A DNA stretch of 64,000 nt from UBA668 sp039796575 (lineage in GTDB: Bacteria; Actinomycetota; Acidimicrobiia; Acidimicrobiales; Ilumatobacteraceae). The notes beneath the pieces are model-generated. The model did not search any database. It was given only the letters and a program-made list of their open reading frames with translations, and was not told where the DNA came from. Where the stretch lies: NCBI GenBank assembly GCA_039796575.1, contig JBDKJP010000120.1, positions 1 through 64,000 of the forward strand. Reading direction: 5' to 3'. Within the stretch, counting starts at the first letter, position 1; each line of letters starts with the position of its first letter. Made by a program: the position numbers and the translations under genes. This document shows, piece by piece, positions 17,761-26,781 of this stretch.

Positions 17761-19797
17761 TCAGTCGGTGGTGCCCTGGCAGGGGGCGCCGGCGCACACG
17801 TCGGTGAACTCGCCGGTGATCAGCCACGTCAGCGCCTGCTGCAGCAGCAGCGGTTCGCTCGACCCGTTGCCGTGCGGGTCGTCGCCGTACTCGGGCTCGG
17901 TGGGCGGCAGGTTCACGGTCGGCGGCGGGGGTGTGCCCCAGTCCCACACCACCAGCACGGCGCCGCTGTCGGGCTCGTCGGTGAGCGAGGCGATGTTCCA
18001 CTGCGGGTCGACGTCGAGGCTGCGGCCGTCGGCGAGCGCGGGCTCGTACACCGCGGCGCCGATGGTGCGGGCCAGCACCTCGGTGCTCACGTTGGCCACC
18101 TGGTGGTCGCCGAACGCCTGCACCAGCAGCACGCGCTTCGGGTCGACACCCGGGAACGTGTCGCCGGTGAGGTGCTGCACGTAGCCGTTGTTCTCGCCGC
18201 GGTCCCACAGCAACTGGATGAGCTGCAGCGCGAGCACCCGGTCGACCGGGTCGGTGTACGCCGCGTCGAAGATGGTCTGGAACTCGGGCCAGTCGCTGCT
18301 GCGGGTGAGCAGCAGCGAGTAGTTCACGCCGGGCACGCCGAGCACGACGCGCGACCACTCGGTGCTGATGGCGCTCATCGCCCCACCCAGCACGCCGCCC
18401 TGGCTGTTCCCGACGAACACCGTGTTGCCGACGGTGACGAGCGGCAAGCCGTCGGCGGCCTGGAACGCGGGCGACGACGCGAAGCCGCCGGGGGAGTTGA
18501 GCAGACGGCCGAGGAACTGCTGGTTGATCAGTCCCTGCACCATGCGATCGGCCTGCTGATGGAACTTCGAGAGGTCGGCGAGGATGAGCGCGAGGTTCGG
18601 CAGGTCCTCCGTACTCATGCCGATCTCGTCGGTGCCGCACACGCCGGCCAGGCCGGCCGACGCGGCGAACGAGAGCCCGTCGACCTGCGAGCGCGTGCCG
18701 AGCAGCCCGTGCCCGAACACGATGGTCGGCTGCGTGCCACTGGGCGCGAGCGGCACGAGGCAGCGGTACGGGGCGGTGAAGAACGGCGTGTCGGTGCTCT
18801 GCAGGGGCAGCCCGTCGTCGTCGAGCAGCAAGCTGCTGCCCGGCTCGCCCGCACCGCTGAGGAAGTTCGGCACCTGGTACGTGCCCTCGACGATGCGCAT
18901 CGTGCCGTCGTCGGACTGCGAGTCGACCGTGAACGCGGGTGCGCCGTCGGCGATGGCCTCGTACGCCAGGTCGCGGGCGCGCAACGCTCGACCGTTCAGG
19001 CTGTCGGCGCTGGCGACGGTGAAGTCCCACGCGAGGTACAGGCCGTCGGTGGTGATGCCGTTCTCCGCGAGCTCGGCGAACAGCTCGCGGAAGTAGCGGG
19101 CACGCTCCAACGGCTCGGGCGTGCCGTCGAGCGCGGCGAGGAACGCCTCCGTCGGCTCGATGTCGGCACCGGCGGTGTCGACCAGGTTGCGCATCGCGAC
19201 GGCGATGCGGTGCCCCTCCGGCAGGCTCACCGCCGGGCGGATCATCAGCACCTGGTCGCCCTCGGGTGCCTGCGCGTCGAGCTCGCCCCAGTAGGGGATG
19301 CGCTCGCCGGTCTCGGTGTCGAGCAGCACGACCGGTGCGTCGTCGGCCAGCGACGCGCCGATGTCGGTGCTGGGTGCGATGCCGGTGCGTTCGAGGTCGA
19401 GCCCCGGCACGAACGCGAGCACGGCCGAACCGGGGGAGAAGCCGTCGGCTCGGTTCTGGTCGGTGACGTCGATGGGCACTCCGTCGACGTTCGACGGCGG
19501 CGAGTCGGGATGGATGTCGAGTCGACGCCCGGTGGCCGTGCTGGGGTCGGGCACCGTGAACGCGTCGTTCGGCCAGGGGAGCAGGCACGCCCGCTCGTCG
19601 AGCGGGTCGCACTGCAACGAGTCGACCAGCACGGCGTCCTCGGGGCCGGTGGTGGTCGACTCGATGACCGTGGACGGCGTGCTCGACCCGCTGCTCGACC
19701 CGCTGCTCGACGAGGCGTCGCCGTCGCCGTCGGAGCACGCCGCGGCAGCCACGGTGGCGAGGGTGAGCAGCAGCACGGGCACGATCGGGCGGCGCAT
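17761..19797 (-). CDS. Large secreted alpha/beta-hydrolase-like lipoprotein
   Basis: Exported protein of 678 residues with a lipobox ending at C21 (VAAAAC), then a Ser/Gly/Asp-rich linker. An Ig-like or beta-rich N-terminal half (about 60-330) precedes a hydrolase core: the oxyanion segment TIVFGHGLLG, the nucleophile elbow FVGNSQGG, and a candidate acid/His region LLVQAFGDHQVANVSTE. It may be a lipase or esterase anchored outside the membrane; I know no characterised homologue. An upstream Met (19815) is possible, but MRRPIVP starts the best signal peptide. Together with the serine hydrolase it interrupts the yebC-ruvC neighbourhood. Confidence 0.75.
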   Translation of the reverse strand: MRRPIVPVLLLTLATVAAAACSDGDGDASSSSGSSSGSSTPSTVIESTTTGPEDAVLVDSLQCDPLDERACLLPWPNDAFTVPDPSTATGRRLDIHPDSPPSNVDGVPIDVTDQNRADGFSPGSAVLAFVPGLDLERTGIAPSTDIGASLADDAPVVLLDTETGERIPYWGELDAQAPEGDQVLMIRPAVSLPEGHRIAVAMRNLVDTAGADIEPTEAFLAALDGTPEPLERARYFRELFAELAENGITTDGLYLAWDFTVASADSLNGRALRARDLAYEAIADGAPAFTVDSQSDDGTMRIVEGTYQVPNFLSGAGEPGSSLLLDDDGLPLQSTDTPFFTAPYRCLVPLAPSGTQPTIVFGHGLLGTRSQVDGLSFAASAGLAGVCGTDEIGMSTEDLPNLALILADLSKFHQQADRMVQGLINQQFLGRLLNSPGGFASSPAFQAADGLPLVTVGNTVFVGNSQGGVLGGAMSAISTEWSRVVLGVPGVNYSLLLTRSSDWPEFQTIFDAAYTDPVDRVLALQLIQLLWDRGENNGYVQHLTGDTFPGVDPKRVLLVQAFGDHQVANVSTEVLARTIGAAVYEPALADGRSLDVDPQWNIASLTDEPDSGAVLVVWDWGTPPPPTVNLPPTEPEYGDDPHGNGSSEPLLLQQALTWLITGEFTDVCAGAPCQGTTD

Positions 19798-19840
19798 CCC
19801 GACACGTTGCCACATCCGCCCCGAGCCCCGGTCGTTCCGC

Positions 19841-19846
19841 TACGCT
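19841..19846 (+). promoter_or_regulatory. -10 box (TACGCT) of ruvC
   Basis: TACGCT ends 7 nt before GTG 19854 and so supports that start rather than the internal GTG at 19878, which has a GAAGGA sequence before it. Confidence 0.6.
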
Positions 19847-19853
19847 CGTACGC

Positions 19854-20375
19854 GTGTTCGTCCGCGAAGGAACCGTCGTGCTGGGCATCGACCCAGGTCT
19901 CACCCGCTGCGGCTACGCCGTACTGCACGCCGTCGGCAACACCACCCGGCCACTCGCGCTCGGCGTCATCCGCACGCCACGCACCTCGCCGCTGCCACTC
20001 CGCCTCGCCGAACTGCAGCGCGAAGTGGTGAGCCTGCTCGAGGAGTTCACGCCCGACGCCGTGGCCGTCGAGCAGGTGTTCTTCCAGAACAACGTGCGCA
20101 CCGCGATGAGCGTCGGCCAGGCCAGCGGCATCGTGCTCGCCGAGGCGGCCGGTCGTGGCTGCGACGTCGTGCAGTTCACGCCCAGCCAGGTGAAGGACTC
20201 CGTCGCCGGCTGGGGCGGCGCCGAGAAGGCACAGGTGCAGCGCATGGTGCAGGCCCGGCTCGGGCTGTCGGCACCGCCGAAGCCGGCCGACGCGGCCGAC
20301 GCCGCCGCGCTCGCGCTGTGCTATCTCGCGGGTGCATCGATGCGCCGGCGGGTGCAAGCGGCGGTGGCCCGATGA
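19854..20375 (+). CDS. ruvC: Crossover junction endodeoxyribonuclease RuvC
   Basis: Holliday-junction resolvase that cuts junctions moved by RuvAB. The 173-residue protein has the catalytic aspartate in LGIDPGLTRCGYAV, the acidic ADAVAVEQVFFQNN-type block (VAVEQVFFQNN) and the C-terminal AAKPADAADAAALALC-like region (KPADAADAAALAL). Start GTG 19854 (leaderless) is favoured; GTG 19878 is the alternative and would remove eight residues. The stop overlaps ruvA by ATGA. Confidence 0.96.
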   Translation: MFVREGTVVLGIDPGLTRCGYAVLHAVGNTTRPLALGVIRTPRTSPLPLRLAELQREVVSLLEEFTPDAVAVEQVFFQNNVRTAMSVGQASGIVLAEAAGRGCDVVQFTPSQVKDSVAGWGGAEKAQVQRMVQARLGLSAPPKPADAADAAALALCYLAGASMRRRVQAAVAR

Positions 20376-20966
20376 TCGGTTCGCTGCGCGGCACCGTGCT
20401 CGAACGCACCGACGAGTCCACCGCGCTCGTCGAGGTCGGCGGCGTCGGCTACCTGGTGTCGGTCACGCCCCGCACGCTCGCCGAGCTCGAGCCCGGCTCG
20501 TCGGCGTTCCTCTACGTGCACCACCACATCCGCGAAGACGCGCAGACGCTGTTCGGTTTCCTGTCGCGCGACGAGCGCACCACGTTCCAGGTGCTCATCA
20601 ACACCCACGGCATCGGCCCGGCGTTGGCGCTCGCCATCCTCGGCACGCACTCGCCGTCGGCGCTCGTCGACATCGTCGCCACCGGCGACCTCGGCGCCCT
20701 CACGCTGGTGCCCGGCGTGGGCAAGAAGACCGCCGAGCGGCTGCTCGTCGAGCTGCGCAACCGCCTCAGCCTGCCGATGCTCGACCCGCTGCCCGTCGGG
20801 GCCGGCGGCAGCGGCAGCGGCAGCACCGCCATCGGCGACGTGCGCGAAGCCCTCACCGGCCTCGGGTACGGCCAGGAGGAGATCCGCGACGCGTTGCGCG
20901 ACCTGCCGTCGTCGGCCGACGCGGCCACGTTGCTGCGCGACGCACTGAAGCTGTTGGGAGCCAAGC

Positions 20967-20974
<8 letters not shown>
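20372..20974 (+). CDS. ruvA: Holliday junction branch migration protein RuvA
   Basis: Tetrameric junction-binding partner of RuvB. The 200-residue protein begins MIGSLRGTVLERTDE and has the OB-fold domain, the helix-hairpin-helix segments FQVLINTHGIGPALALAIL and LTLVPGVGKKTAERLLVEL, a Gly/Ser-rich flexible linker (about residues 143-151) and the RuvB-binding C-terminal domain (VREALTGLGYGQEEI). ATG 20372 overlaps the ruvC stop; the 3' end overlaps ruvB by 8 bp. Confidence 0.97.
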
Positions 20975-21995
<1,021 letters not shown>

Positions 21996-22002
21996 CCTCC
22001 GC

Positions 22003-22707
22003 TCAGGCGGGCAGGTACAGCTGCAAGAACGCCATCGTCTTCGCCCATGCGGCCTTGGCGGCCGACTCGTTCCAGAACATGTCGCTCTCGTGGTTGTCGA
22101 ACGCGTGCCCGGCGTTCTCCACGTTGAGCACGAACCCCTCGCGGCCGGCGATGGCCGCACCCACGGCATCGACGCCGTCGTTGGGGATGAAGGCGTCGGC
22201 ATTGCCGAAGTGGAACAGCGTGGGGCAGCCGACCTGATCGATCATGCCGAGCATCGAGGGCACTCCGGAGCCGTAGTAGCTGATGCACACCGACGGCTCG
22301 GCGTTCGCAGCCACCGCCCACGCCAGCGTGCCGCCGAGGCAGAAGCCCATCACCGCAGGCGCCGACTCGATGCCCGGCTGTGCCGCCAGGTGCCCGAGCG
22401 CCGCACAGCAGTCGCCGACGGCGGCGGGGAAGTCGAGCTGCTGCACCTTCTCCATGCTGCCCGCCAGGCCCGCCTCGTCGTGCCCGGCCTCCCAGTTGGG
22501 AGCGAACCGCCAGAACACGTCGGGCGCGCCCACCAGGTAGCCGGCGTCGGCCAACCGTTCGGCCACGGCGCGGATGTACGGGCCGACGCCGAAGATCTCC
22601 TGGATCAGCAGCACGGCGGCCTTCGGCGTGCCGTCGGGGCTCCAGACGTGGAGGTCCATCTCGCCCGCGTCGCCGCAGGCCACACGATCGGTGCGCAAGG
22701 TGCTCAT
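22003..22707 (-). CDS. Dienelactone hydrolase family protein
   Basis: Alpha/beta hydrolase of 234 residues with a cysteine nucleophile, C123 in GFCLGG, as in chlorocatechol-pathway dienelactone hydrolases; E37 in QEIFGV is the partner glutamate, and the acid/His pair lies in NADAFIPN and NAGHAFDNH. Such proteins hydrolyse lactones or esters; the substrate is not known here. Cytoplasmic. It is divergent from the small membrane protein gene, 49 bp away. Confidence 0.9.
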   Translation of the reverse strand: MSTLRTDRVACGDAGEMDLHVWSPDGTPKAAVLLIQEIFGVGPYIRAVAERLADAGYLVGAPDVFWRFAPNWEAGHDEAGLAGSMEKVQQLDFPAAVGDCCAALGHLAAQPGIESAPAVMGFCLGGTLAWAVAANAEPSVCISYYGSGVPSMLGMIDQVGCPTLFHFGNADAFIPNDGVDAVGAAIAGREGFVLNVENAGHAFDNHESDMFWNESAAKAAWAKTMAFLQLYLPA

Positions 22708-22756
22708 GGTTGCATCGTGTCACAGCCCCGGGCCGCGGCGTAGCCTTGTGCACGCC

Positions 22757-23257
22757 ATGAGCGACGCTGCCATCCCCGACGACGACATCCGCGACGAACT
22801 GCCCGACGACCTCGACGCCGCCGGGTACGTGGGGCCGTACGAGTTCCCCGACAACAGCCGTCGCCGCAAGCCCGCCATCCTCTACACGCTCGTCGCGCTG
22901 ACGTGCGTGGTGCTGTGGGCCACGCAGAACGACTCGCCGCTCGTCAACGACGGCTTCCTGTGGGCCGCCATCCTGCTCGGCCTCGTCGCCCTGTTCTCGT
23001 TCACCTCCGGGTGGCGGATGAAGGTCGACGAGCGCGAGGCGCTGGTCGCGGCGCAGGGTGCGGTCGGCTTCCCGGTCGGTCACGCCTCTGCGCAGCAGGT
23101 CTGGCGCGGGCTGCGCAGCCGGCCCACCTGGCGGGTGCTCGTCTACTCGGCGGAAGACCCGCCGCGCCGCCGAGGTCTGGTGCTGGTCGACGCCATCGAC
23201 GGCTCGGTGAAGGAACACCTCGTCCAGGACAACCCGATCGAGGAGTGGGACGTCTGA
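22757..23257 (+). CDS. Hypothetical membrane protein
   Basis: Product of 166 residues, not recognised. The acidic N-terminus (about 1-35) is followed by two transmembrane helices (about 41-56 and 66-82) and a cytosolic C-terminal domain with an Arg-rich turn (EDPPRRRGLVLVDAIDG). ATG 22757 has TAGCCT 10 nt upstream. It lies 38 bp before the CDP-alcohol phosphatidyltransferase gene and may be linked to membrane lipid synthesis, but that is only position. Confidence 0.75.
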   Translation: MSDAAIPDDDIRDELPDDLDAAGYVGPYEFPDNSRRRKPAILYTLVALTCVVLWATQNDSPLVNDGFLWAAILLGLVALFSFTSGWRMKVDEREALVAAQGAVGFPVGHASAQQVWRGLRSRPTWRVLVYSAEDPPRRRGLVLVDAIDGSVKEHLVQDNPIEEWDV

Positions 23258-23281
23258 TCCGGCGACCGGCCCGCCAAGGGC

Positions 23282-23287
23282 TAGCCT
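23282..23287 (+). promoter_or_regulatory. -10 box (TAGCCT) of the CDP-alcohol phosphatidyltransferase gene
   Basis: TAGCCT ends 8 nt before ATG 23296. Confidence 0.55.
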
Positions 23288-23295
23288 GAGACCCG

Positions 23296-23997
23296 ATGTT
23301 CGACGGCAAATTCCGCACCCCGGTCGACAAGGCCGTGAAGCCGCTCGGCAACGGACTTCGCAAGACCGGCCTCAGCCCCGACCACCTCACCATCATGGGG
23401 CTCGTCGTGGCCTGTGGCGCCGCCGTCGCCATCGGCGCGGGGGAGTTGCGCATCGGTCTGCTGCTGCTGGTGCTCGCCGCGCTGCCCGACCTGCTCGACG
23501 GTGCGCTCGCCAAGGCATCGAACACCTCCAGCCAGCGTGGTGCGTTCTTCGACTCCACCATCGACCGCTTCGCCGACGCGCTGCTGTTCGGTGGCGTCGC
23601 CTGGTATTTCGCGTCCGAGGAATCGGCGCACATGGCGATGCTGCCGTTCGCCGTCATGGCGCTCAGCTCGGTCATCAGCTACATGCGCGCCAAGGCCGAG
23701 TCGCTGGGCCTCGACGCCAAGGGCGGGCTGATGGAGCGCGCCGAGCGCATCATCCTGCTCGGCCTCGGCCTGCTGTTCCCCTCGCTGCTCATCCCCATCC
23801 TGTGGGTGATGCTCGTGCTCACCGCGGTCACCGCGGTGCAGCGCTTCGCGAAGGTGTGGAAGCAAGCGGCCGTCGCCCCGGTCACCGCGGCGAAGATCGA
23901 GATGCGGCGGAGCCGGCGCCAGACGCGCCGCGTGGTGCGTACCGAGCGCCGCCACACGCGCATCGCCCGCGCCGGCCGCAGCACCCCGCGTGACTGA
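23296..23997 (+). CDS. CDP-alcohol phosphatidyltransferase, PgsA/phosphatidylinositol-phosphate-synthase-like
   Basis: Integral membrane enzyme of 233 residues that joins CDP-diacylglycerol to an alcohol phosphate. The signature D-x2-D-G-x2-A-(K/R)-x8-G-x3-D-x3-D is present as DLLDGALAKASN through GAFFDSTIDR. In M. tuberculosis the gene next to patA is pgsA1, the phosphatidylinositol phosphate synthase; the same neighbour here suggests that substrate (inference). The C-terminal tail is very basic (about residues 195-233). The stop lies 8 bp inside the patA-like gene. Confidence 0.88.
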   Translation: MFDGKFRTPVDKAVKPLGNGLRKTGLSPDHLTIMGLVVACGAAVAIGAGELRIGLLLLVLAALPDLLDGALAKASNTSSQRGAFFDSTIDRFADALLFGGVAWYFASEESAHMAMLPFAVMALSSVISYMRAKAESLGLDAKGGLMERAERIILLGLGLLFPSLLIPILWVMLVLTAVTAVQRFAKVWKQAAVAPVTAAKIEMRRSRRQTRRVVRTERRHTRIARAGRSTPRD

Positions 23998-24901
23998 GCC
24001 GAGCCCGCGCCGCCGCGTGGCCGACGCGGCCACCGTCAACGCGTACAAGATGGGTTCCCTCGCCGCGCGGCTGATGCCCGGTCCGCTCGCCTCGGCCGCG
24101 GCCACGTCGCTCGGCTTCACCGCCAGTTTCGCCAACGCCGAACGGCGGGCGATGATCGAACGGCACATCAAGCGGGTGAACCCTGCGCTGCGCGGTGCGT
24201 CGCTGCGCGTTGCGGTGCAGACCGCGTTCGACAGCTACGCCCGCTACTACGTCGAGAGCTTCCGCCTGCCGAGCCTCAGCAAGCGGGTCGTCGACCGGTC
24301 GTTCAGCGTCGACGGCTTCCACCACATCACCGACGCGCTCGAGCTCGGCAAGGGATGCATCTTCGCCCTCCCGCACCTCGGCGGCTGGGAGTGGGCCGGC
24401 CGATGGATGACCGACCAGGGCTACAAGCTCACCGTCGTGGTGGAGGCACTCGAGCCGCCCGAACTGTTCGAGTGGTTCGCCGACCTCCGCAAGGAGCTCG
24501 GCATGACCGTGGTGCCCACCGGGCCGAACGCCGGCACGGCCGTCACGAAGGCGCTGCGCGAGAACCAGATCGTGTGCCTGCTCTCCGACCGCGACATCGA
24601 GCGCAACGGTGTGGAGGTCGAGTTCTTCGGCGAACGCACCACGTTGCCCGCCGGCCCGGCCATGCTCGGCCTGCGCGTCGGTGCCCCGGTGCTGCCCGTC
24701 GGCGTCTACTTCACCGACGAGTACAACGGCCACTTCGCGCTGGTGCGGCCGCCGCTGCCGATGCAGCGCACCGGCGGTCTGCGCGACGACGTCGCCCGCA
24801 TCACCCAGTCGCTCGCGCGCGAGCTCGAGTTCCTCATCCGCCGCGCCCCCGAGCAGTGGCATCTGTTCCAGCCCAACTGGCCCAGCGACCCCGGTTACTG
24901 A
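23990..24901 (+). CDS. LpxL/PatA-type acyltransferase (phosphatidylinositol mannoside acyltransferase-like)
   Basis: Acyltransferase of 303 residues from the lysophospholipid/HtrB family. The H-x4-D/E-type motif appears as LPHLGGWEWAGRW (H and E), followed by PTGPNAGTAVTKALRENQIVCLLSDRDI and EFFGERTTLPAGPAML, as in mycobacterial PatA, which acylates phosphatidylinositol mannosides on the cytosolic face. GTG 23990 overlaps the upstream phosphatidyltransferase gene. No other gene follows for 312 bp. Confidence 0.87.
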   Translation: MTEPSPRRRVADAATVNAYKMGSLAARLMPGPLASAAATSLGFTASFANAERRAMIERHIKRVNPALRGASLRVAVQTAFDSYARYYVESFRLPSLSKRVVDRSFSVDGFHHITDALELGKGCIFALPHLGGWEWAGRWMTDQGYKLTVVVEALEPPELFEWFADLRKELGMTVVPTGPNAGTAVTKALRENQIVCLLSDRDIERNGVEVEFFGERTTLPAGPAMLGLRVGAPVLPVGVYFTDEYNGHFALVRPPLPMQRTGGLRDDVARITQSLARELEFLIRRAPEQWHLFQPNWPSDPGY

Positions 24902-25053
24902 CGCCGCGCGCGCGACCGCGCGGCCGGTGCAGGTCGGGTCCGATTCGTGCCATTGGCGACGCATTTCGGACCCACGGGTCCGCAGTGAGCCAGATCTGGC
25001 ACATTTCGGACCCGTGGGTCCGGAACGTGCCAGCGACCGGTGCCCGGACGCGA

Positions 25054-25088
25054 ACGAGGGGCACCTGTTGGGGGAAGGTGCCCCTCGT
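25054..25088 (+). terminator. 13-bp perfect hairpin, probable terminator
   Basis: Arms 25054-25066 and 25076-25088 pair completely (ACGAGGGGCACCT and its complement) around a 9-nt loop. There is no T-tract. It could end a transcript from the patA-like gene or from a short RNA made in this region. Confidence 0.55.
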
Positions 25089-25200
25089 ATGGTGAGAGCA
25101 CATCGGACGGGAACCAATGCGCAATGTCTGAGTGCATGGTGCAACGGCACGCCCCCGGCGCAGTAGGGACCAACGTCCCATTCGCGCCCACGCGCGCGAG

Positions 25201-25206
25201 TAGGGT
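25201..25206 (+). promoter_or_regulatory. -10 box (TAGGGT) of the 114-residue gene
   Basis: TAGGGT ends 7 nt before ATG 25214; leaderless arrangement. Confidence 0.55.
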
Positions 25207-25213
25207 CGCGCGC

Positions 25214-25558
25214 ATGTCGATCGAGTCGTGCGACGGGTACCGCCTCTGGGAAGGCGGTCCGGTGCCGAAGGGCGCCGACGCCCTCACGCTCGGCTCGCTG
25301 GTCATCGTGCGGCGCGGCCGCACCTCGCCGTACCTGCTGCGCCACGAGATGGTGCGCGTGCGGCAGTGGCGTCGCTTCGGTGTCGTCGGGTTCGGGGTCC
25401 GCTACGTCGGCAGCTACGTCACGTGGCGGGTGCGACGCAAGGGCCACCGCGGTGCCGTGCAGCGCATCCCGATGGAGGTCGAGGCCGATTGGGTCGCCCG
25501 GCGGTCCATCGCCACCGCCGTCCACGATTCGTTGCCGGAGCACCGCATCGCCTCCTGA
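25214..25558 (+). CDS. Small actinobacterial hypothetical protein with degenerate HExxH motif
   Basis: Product of 114 residues. The central block LLRHEMVRVRQWRR resembles small proteins with an HExxH-VRQW zinc-protease-like motif, but here the second histidine is R48 (H44-E45-x-x-R48), so zinc binding is doubtful. The following VGFGVRYVGSYVTWRVRR and RIPMEVEADWVARR segments are the other conserved-looking parts. No signal peptide. ATG 25214 is supported by the TAGGGT box. The function is unknown; family assignment is from pattern memory. Confidence 0.65.
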   Translation: MSIESCDGYRLWEGGPVPKGADALTLGSLVIVRRGRTSPYLLRHEMVRVRQWRRFGVVGFGVRYVGSYVTWRVRRKGHRGAVQRIPMEVEADWVARRSIATAVHDSLPEHRIAS

Positions 25559-25632
25559 GCCGATAGGTTCGGCCTCGACTTCCCCCGGTTGACCGTCGCC
25601 ACGCCCCTGCGTGGTGCTCCCTGGGAGGTCGC

Positions 25633-26337
25633 GTGTTCGATTTGCCTGATCTGCCCGAACGTCCGCCGCCCCGCCGGTCGCTGCGCGAGCGCGCACTCGA
25701 ATGGTTCGAATGGGTGGGCCCGGGTCGAGTGGTGGGCGGTGCCGTCGTGGTCCTCGCCGTGGTGGCGGGCGCCTACTGGCTGGTGCGTCCGCCGGCGGCG
25801 TCACCGGAGTCCACGCTGCCCTTCGCCCCGGGTGCCGGCTCGTCCGGCGTGGCCGCATCGTCCACCAGCGCACCCGCGGACCAGGTGCCGGCAGCCGTCA
25901 CCACGGTGGTGCCCGACGAGGTGGTGGTGCACGTCGCAGGAGCGGTGGCCGCGCCGGGCGTGTACTCGCTGCCGGTCGGGAGTCGAGTGGTCGATGCCGT
26001 CGCCGCAGCGGGCGGCACGAAGGTCGGGGCGCAGCCCGACGCGGTGAACCTGGCGGCGCCGCTGGCCGACGGCGAGCGGGTCTACATCCCCGTGGAAGGT
26101 GAAGCGGTGCCGGTGGCATCGGCCCCCGGTGGCGACATCCCGGCAGGCCCGGTCGACCTGAACCGGGCCACCGTCGAGCAGCTCGACGACCTTCCCGGCG
26201 TCGGCCCGGCCACGGCGGCCGCCATCGTGGCGCACCGCGACGCCAACGGCCCCTTCGCATCCGTCGACGACCTCGCCGACGTGCGCGGCATCGGTCCGGC
26301 GAAGCTCGCCGCGATCAGGGACCTGGTGACGGTGTGA
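25633..26337 (+). CDS. comEA: ComEA-type helix-hairpin-helix DNA-binding protein
   Basis: Membrane-anchored DNA receptor of the competence pseudopilus system; 234 residues. One transmembrane helix (about 35-56), a Ser/Ala/Pro-rich linker, an SLBB domain (VVVHVAGAVAAPGVYSLP through NLAAPLADGERVYIP) and a C-terminal double helix-hairpin-helix (VDLNRATVEQLDDLPGVGPATAAAI and LADVRGIGPAKLAAI). GTG 25633 has GGGAGG 4 nt upstream; TAGGTT at 25564-25569 is a likely -10, giving a leader of about 56 nt. comEC lies just beyond an oppositely oriented membrane gene. Confidence 0.93.
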   Translation: MFDLPDLPERPPPRRSLRERALEWFEWVGPGRVVGGAVVVLAVVAGAYWLVRPPAASPESTLPFAPGAGSSGVAASSTSAPADQVPAAVTTVVPDEVVVHVAGAVAAPGVYSLPVGSRVVDAVAAAGGTKVGAQPDAVNLAAPLADGERVYIPVEGEAVPVASAPGGDIPAGPVDLNRATVEQLDDLPGVGPATAAAIVAHRDANGPFASVDDLADVRGIGPAKLAAIRDLVTV

Positions 26338-26340
26338 GGC

Positions 26341-26781
26341 TCACACGAGCGTGCGGCCGAGCACCAGGTTCGCGGCCACCAGCGCACCCACCGTGCCCAG
26401 CCACACTCCGCCGGCCAACCACAGGTACTCGCGCCAGAAGTCGCGCCAGCTCGCCACCGGCGTGCGCGTCGCCCGGCGTGAGGCCGTCACGCCGATCAGC
26501 AGCCACAGCAGCCCGCTCGCGACCACCGACACGGCGTACACCGCCGTGCTGCCCTCGAGCGGCACACCGGCCACCAGCATCACCGGCGCGGCCAGCACCC
26601 CGAGCAGGAACCCGGCCACGCCGCGGACCGTGCTGGCGTTGCCGTGCACGAGCAGCCAGGCCAGCGCGCCCATCGCCGCCGGCGGTACGAGGCCGAGCAG
26701 CGGCCCCATCCCGCGGATCTTCGTCCGGTACGCGCGCGGGCCGTGCGGCACCGGGCGTGCGTCGAACGAGAGCGACTCCAT
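26341..26781 (-). CDS. Hypothetical four-helix membrane protein between comEA and comEC
   Basis: Product of 146 residues with four predicted transmembrane helices (about 30-52, 57-78, 83-101 and 118-141); no family recognised. ATG 26781 and the comEC ATG 26780 overlap on opposite strands through the palindrome CATG. TACGCT at 26788-26793 lies 6 nt before the start, so this gene can be leaderless. It separates comEA from comEC, which are adjacent in most genomes. Confidence 0.7.
   Translation of the reverse strand: MESLSFDARPVPHGPRAYRTKIRGMGPLLGLVPPAAMGALAWLLVHGNASTVRGVAGFLLGVLAAPVMLVAGVPLEGSTAVYAVSVVASGLLWLLIGVTASRRATRTPVASWRDFWREYLWLAGGVWLGTVGALVAANLVLGRTLV

Larger units (their letters stand above)
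24902..25213. repeat. Intergenic region with palindromic CGGACCC/GGGTCCG repeats and a strong hairpin
   Basis: No gene is seen here. A GC hairpin at 24903-24924 (8-bp stem) may terminate the patA-like gene. CGGACCC-N2-GGGTCCG palindromes lie at 24967-24982 and 25007-25022, exactly 40 bp apart, with ATTT before each; another GGGTCCG half lies near 24937. The second palindrome extends to a 38-bp dyad, 24996-25033 (16 of 18 arm positions pair, loop GT). A 13-bp perfect stem with a 9-nt loop follows at 25054-25088. Confidence 0.7.

Noticed and set aside
16550..19903. An uninterrupted minus-strand frame that would fuse about 726 extra residues to the serine hydrolase
   Set aside because: The N-terminal part is an Arg/Ala-rich shadow of the lipoprotein gene, which has a signal peptide and hydrolase motifs in another frame. 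The hydrolase starts at 17725.
19878..20375. ruvC start at GTG 19878
   Set aside because: It has a GAAGGA sequence, but GTG 19854 lies exactly 7 nt after TACGCT, the spacing shared by many genes in the window. Kept only as an alternative.
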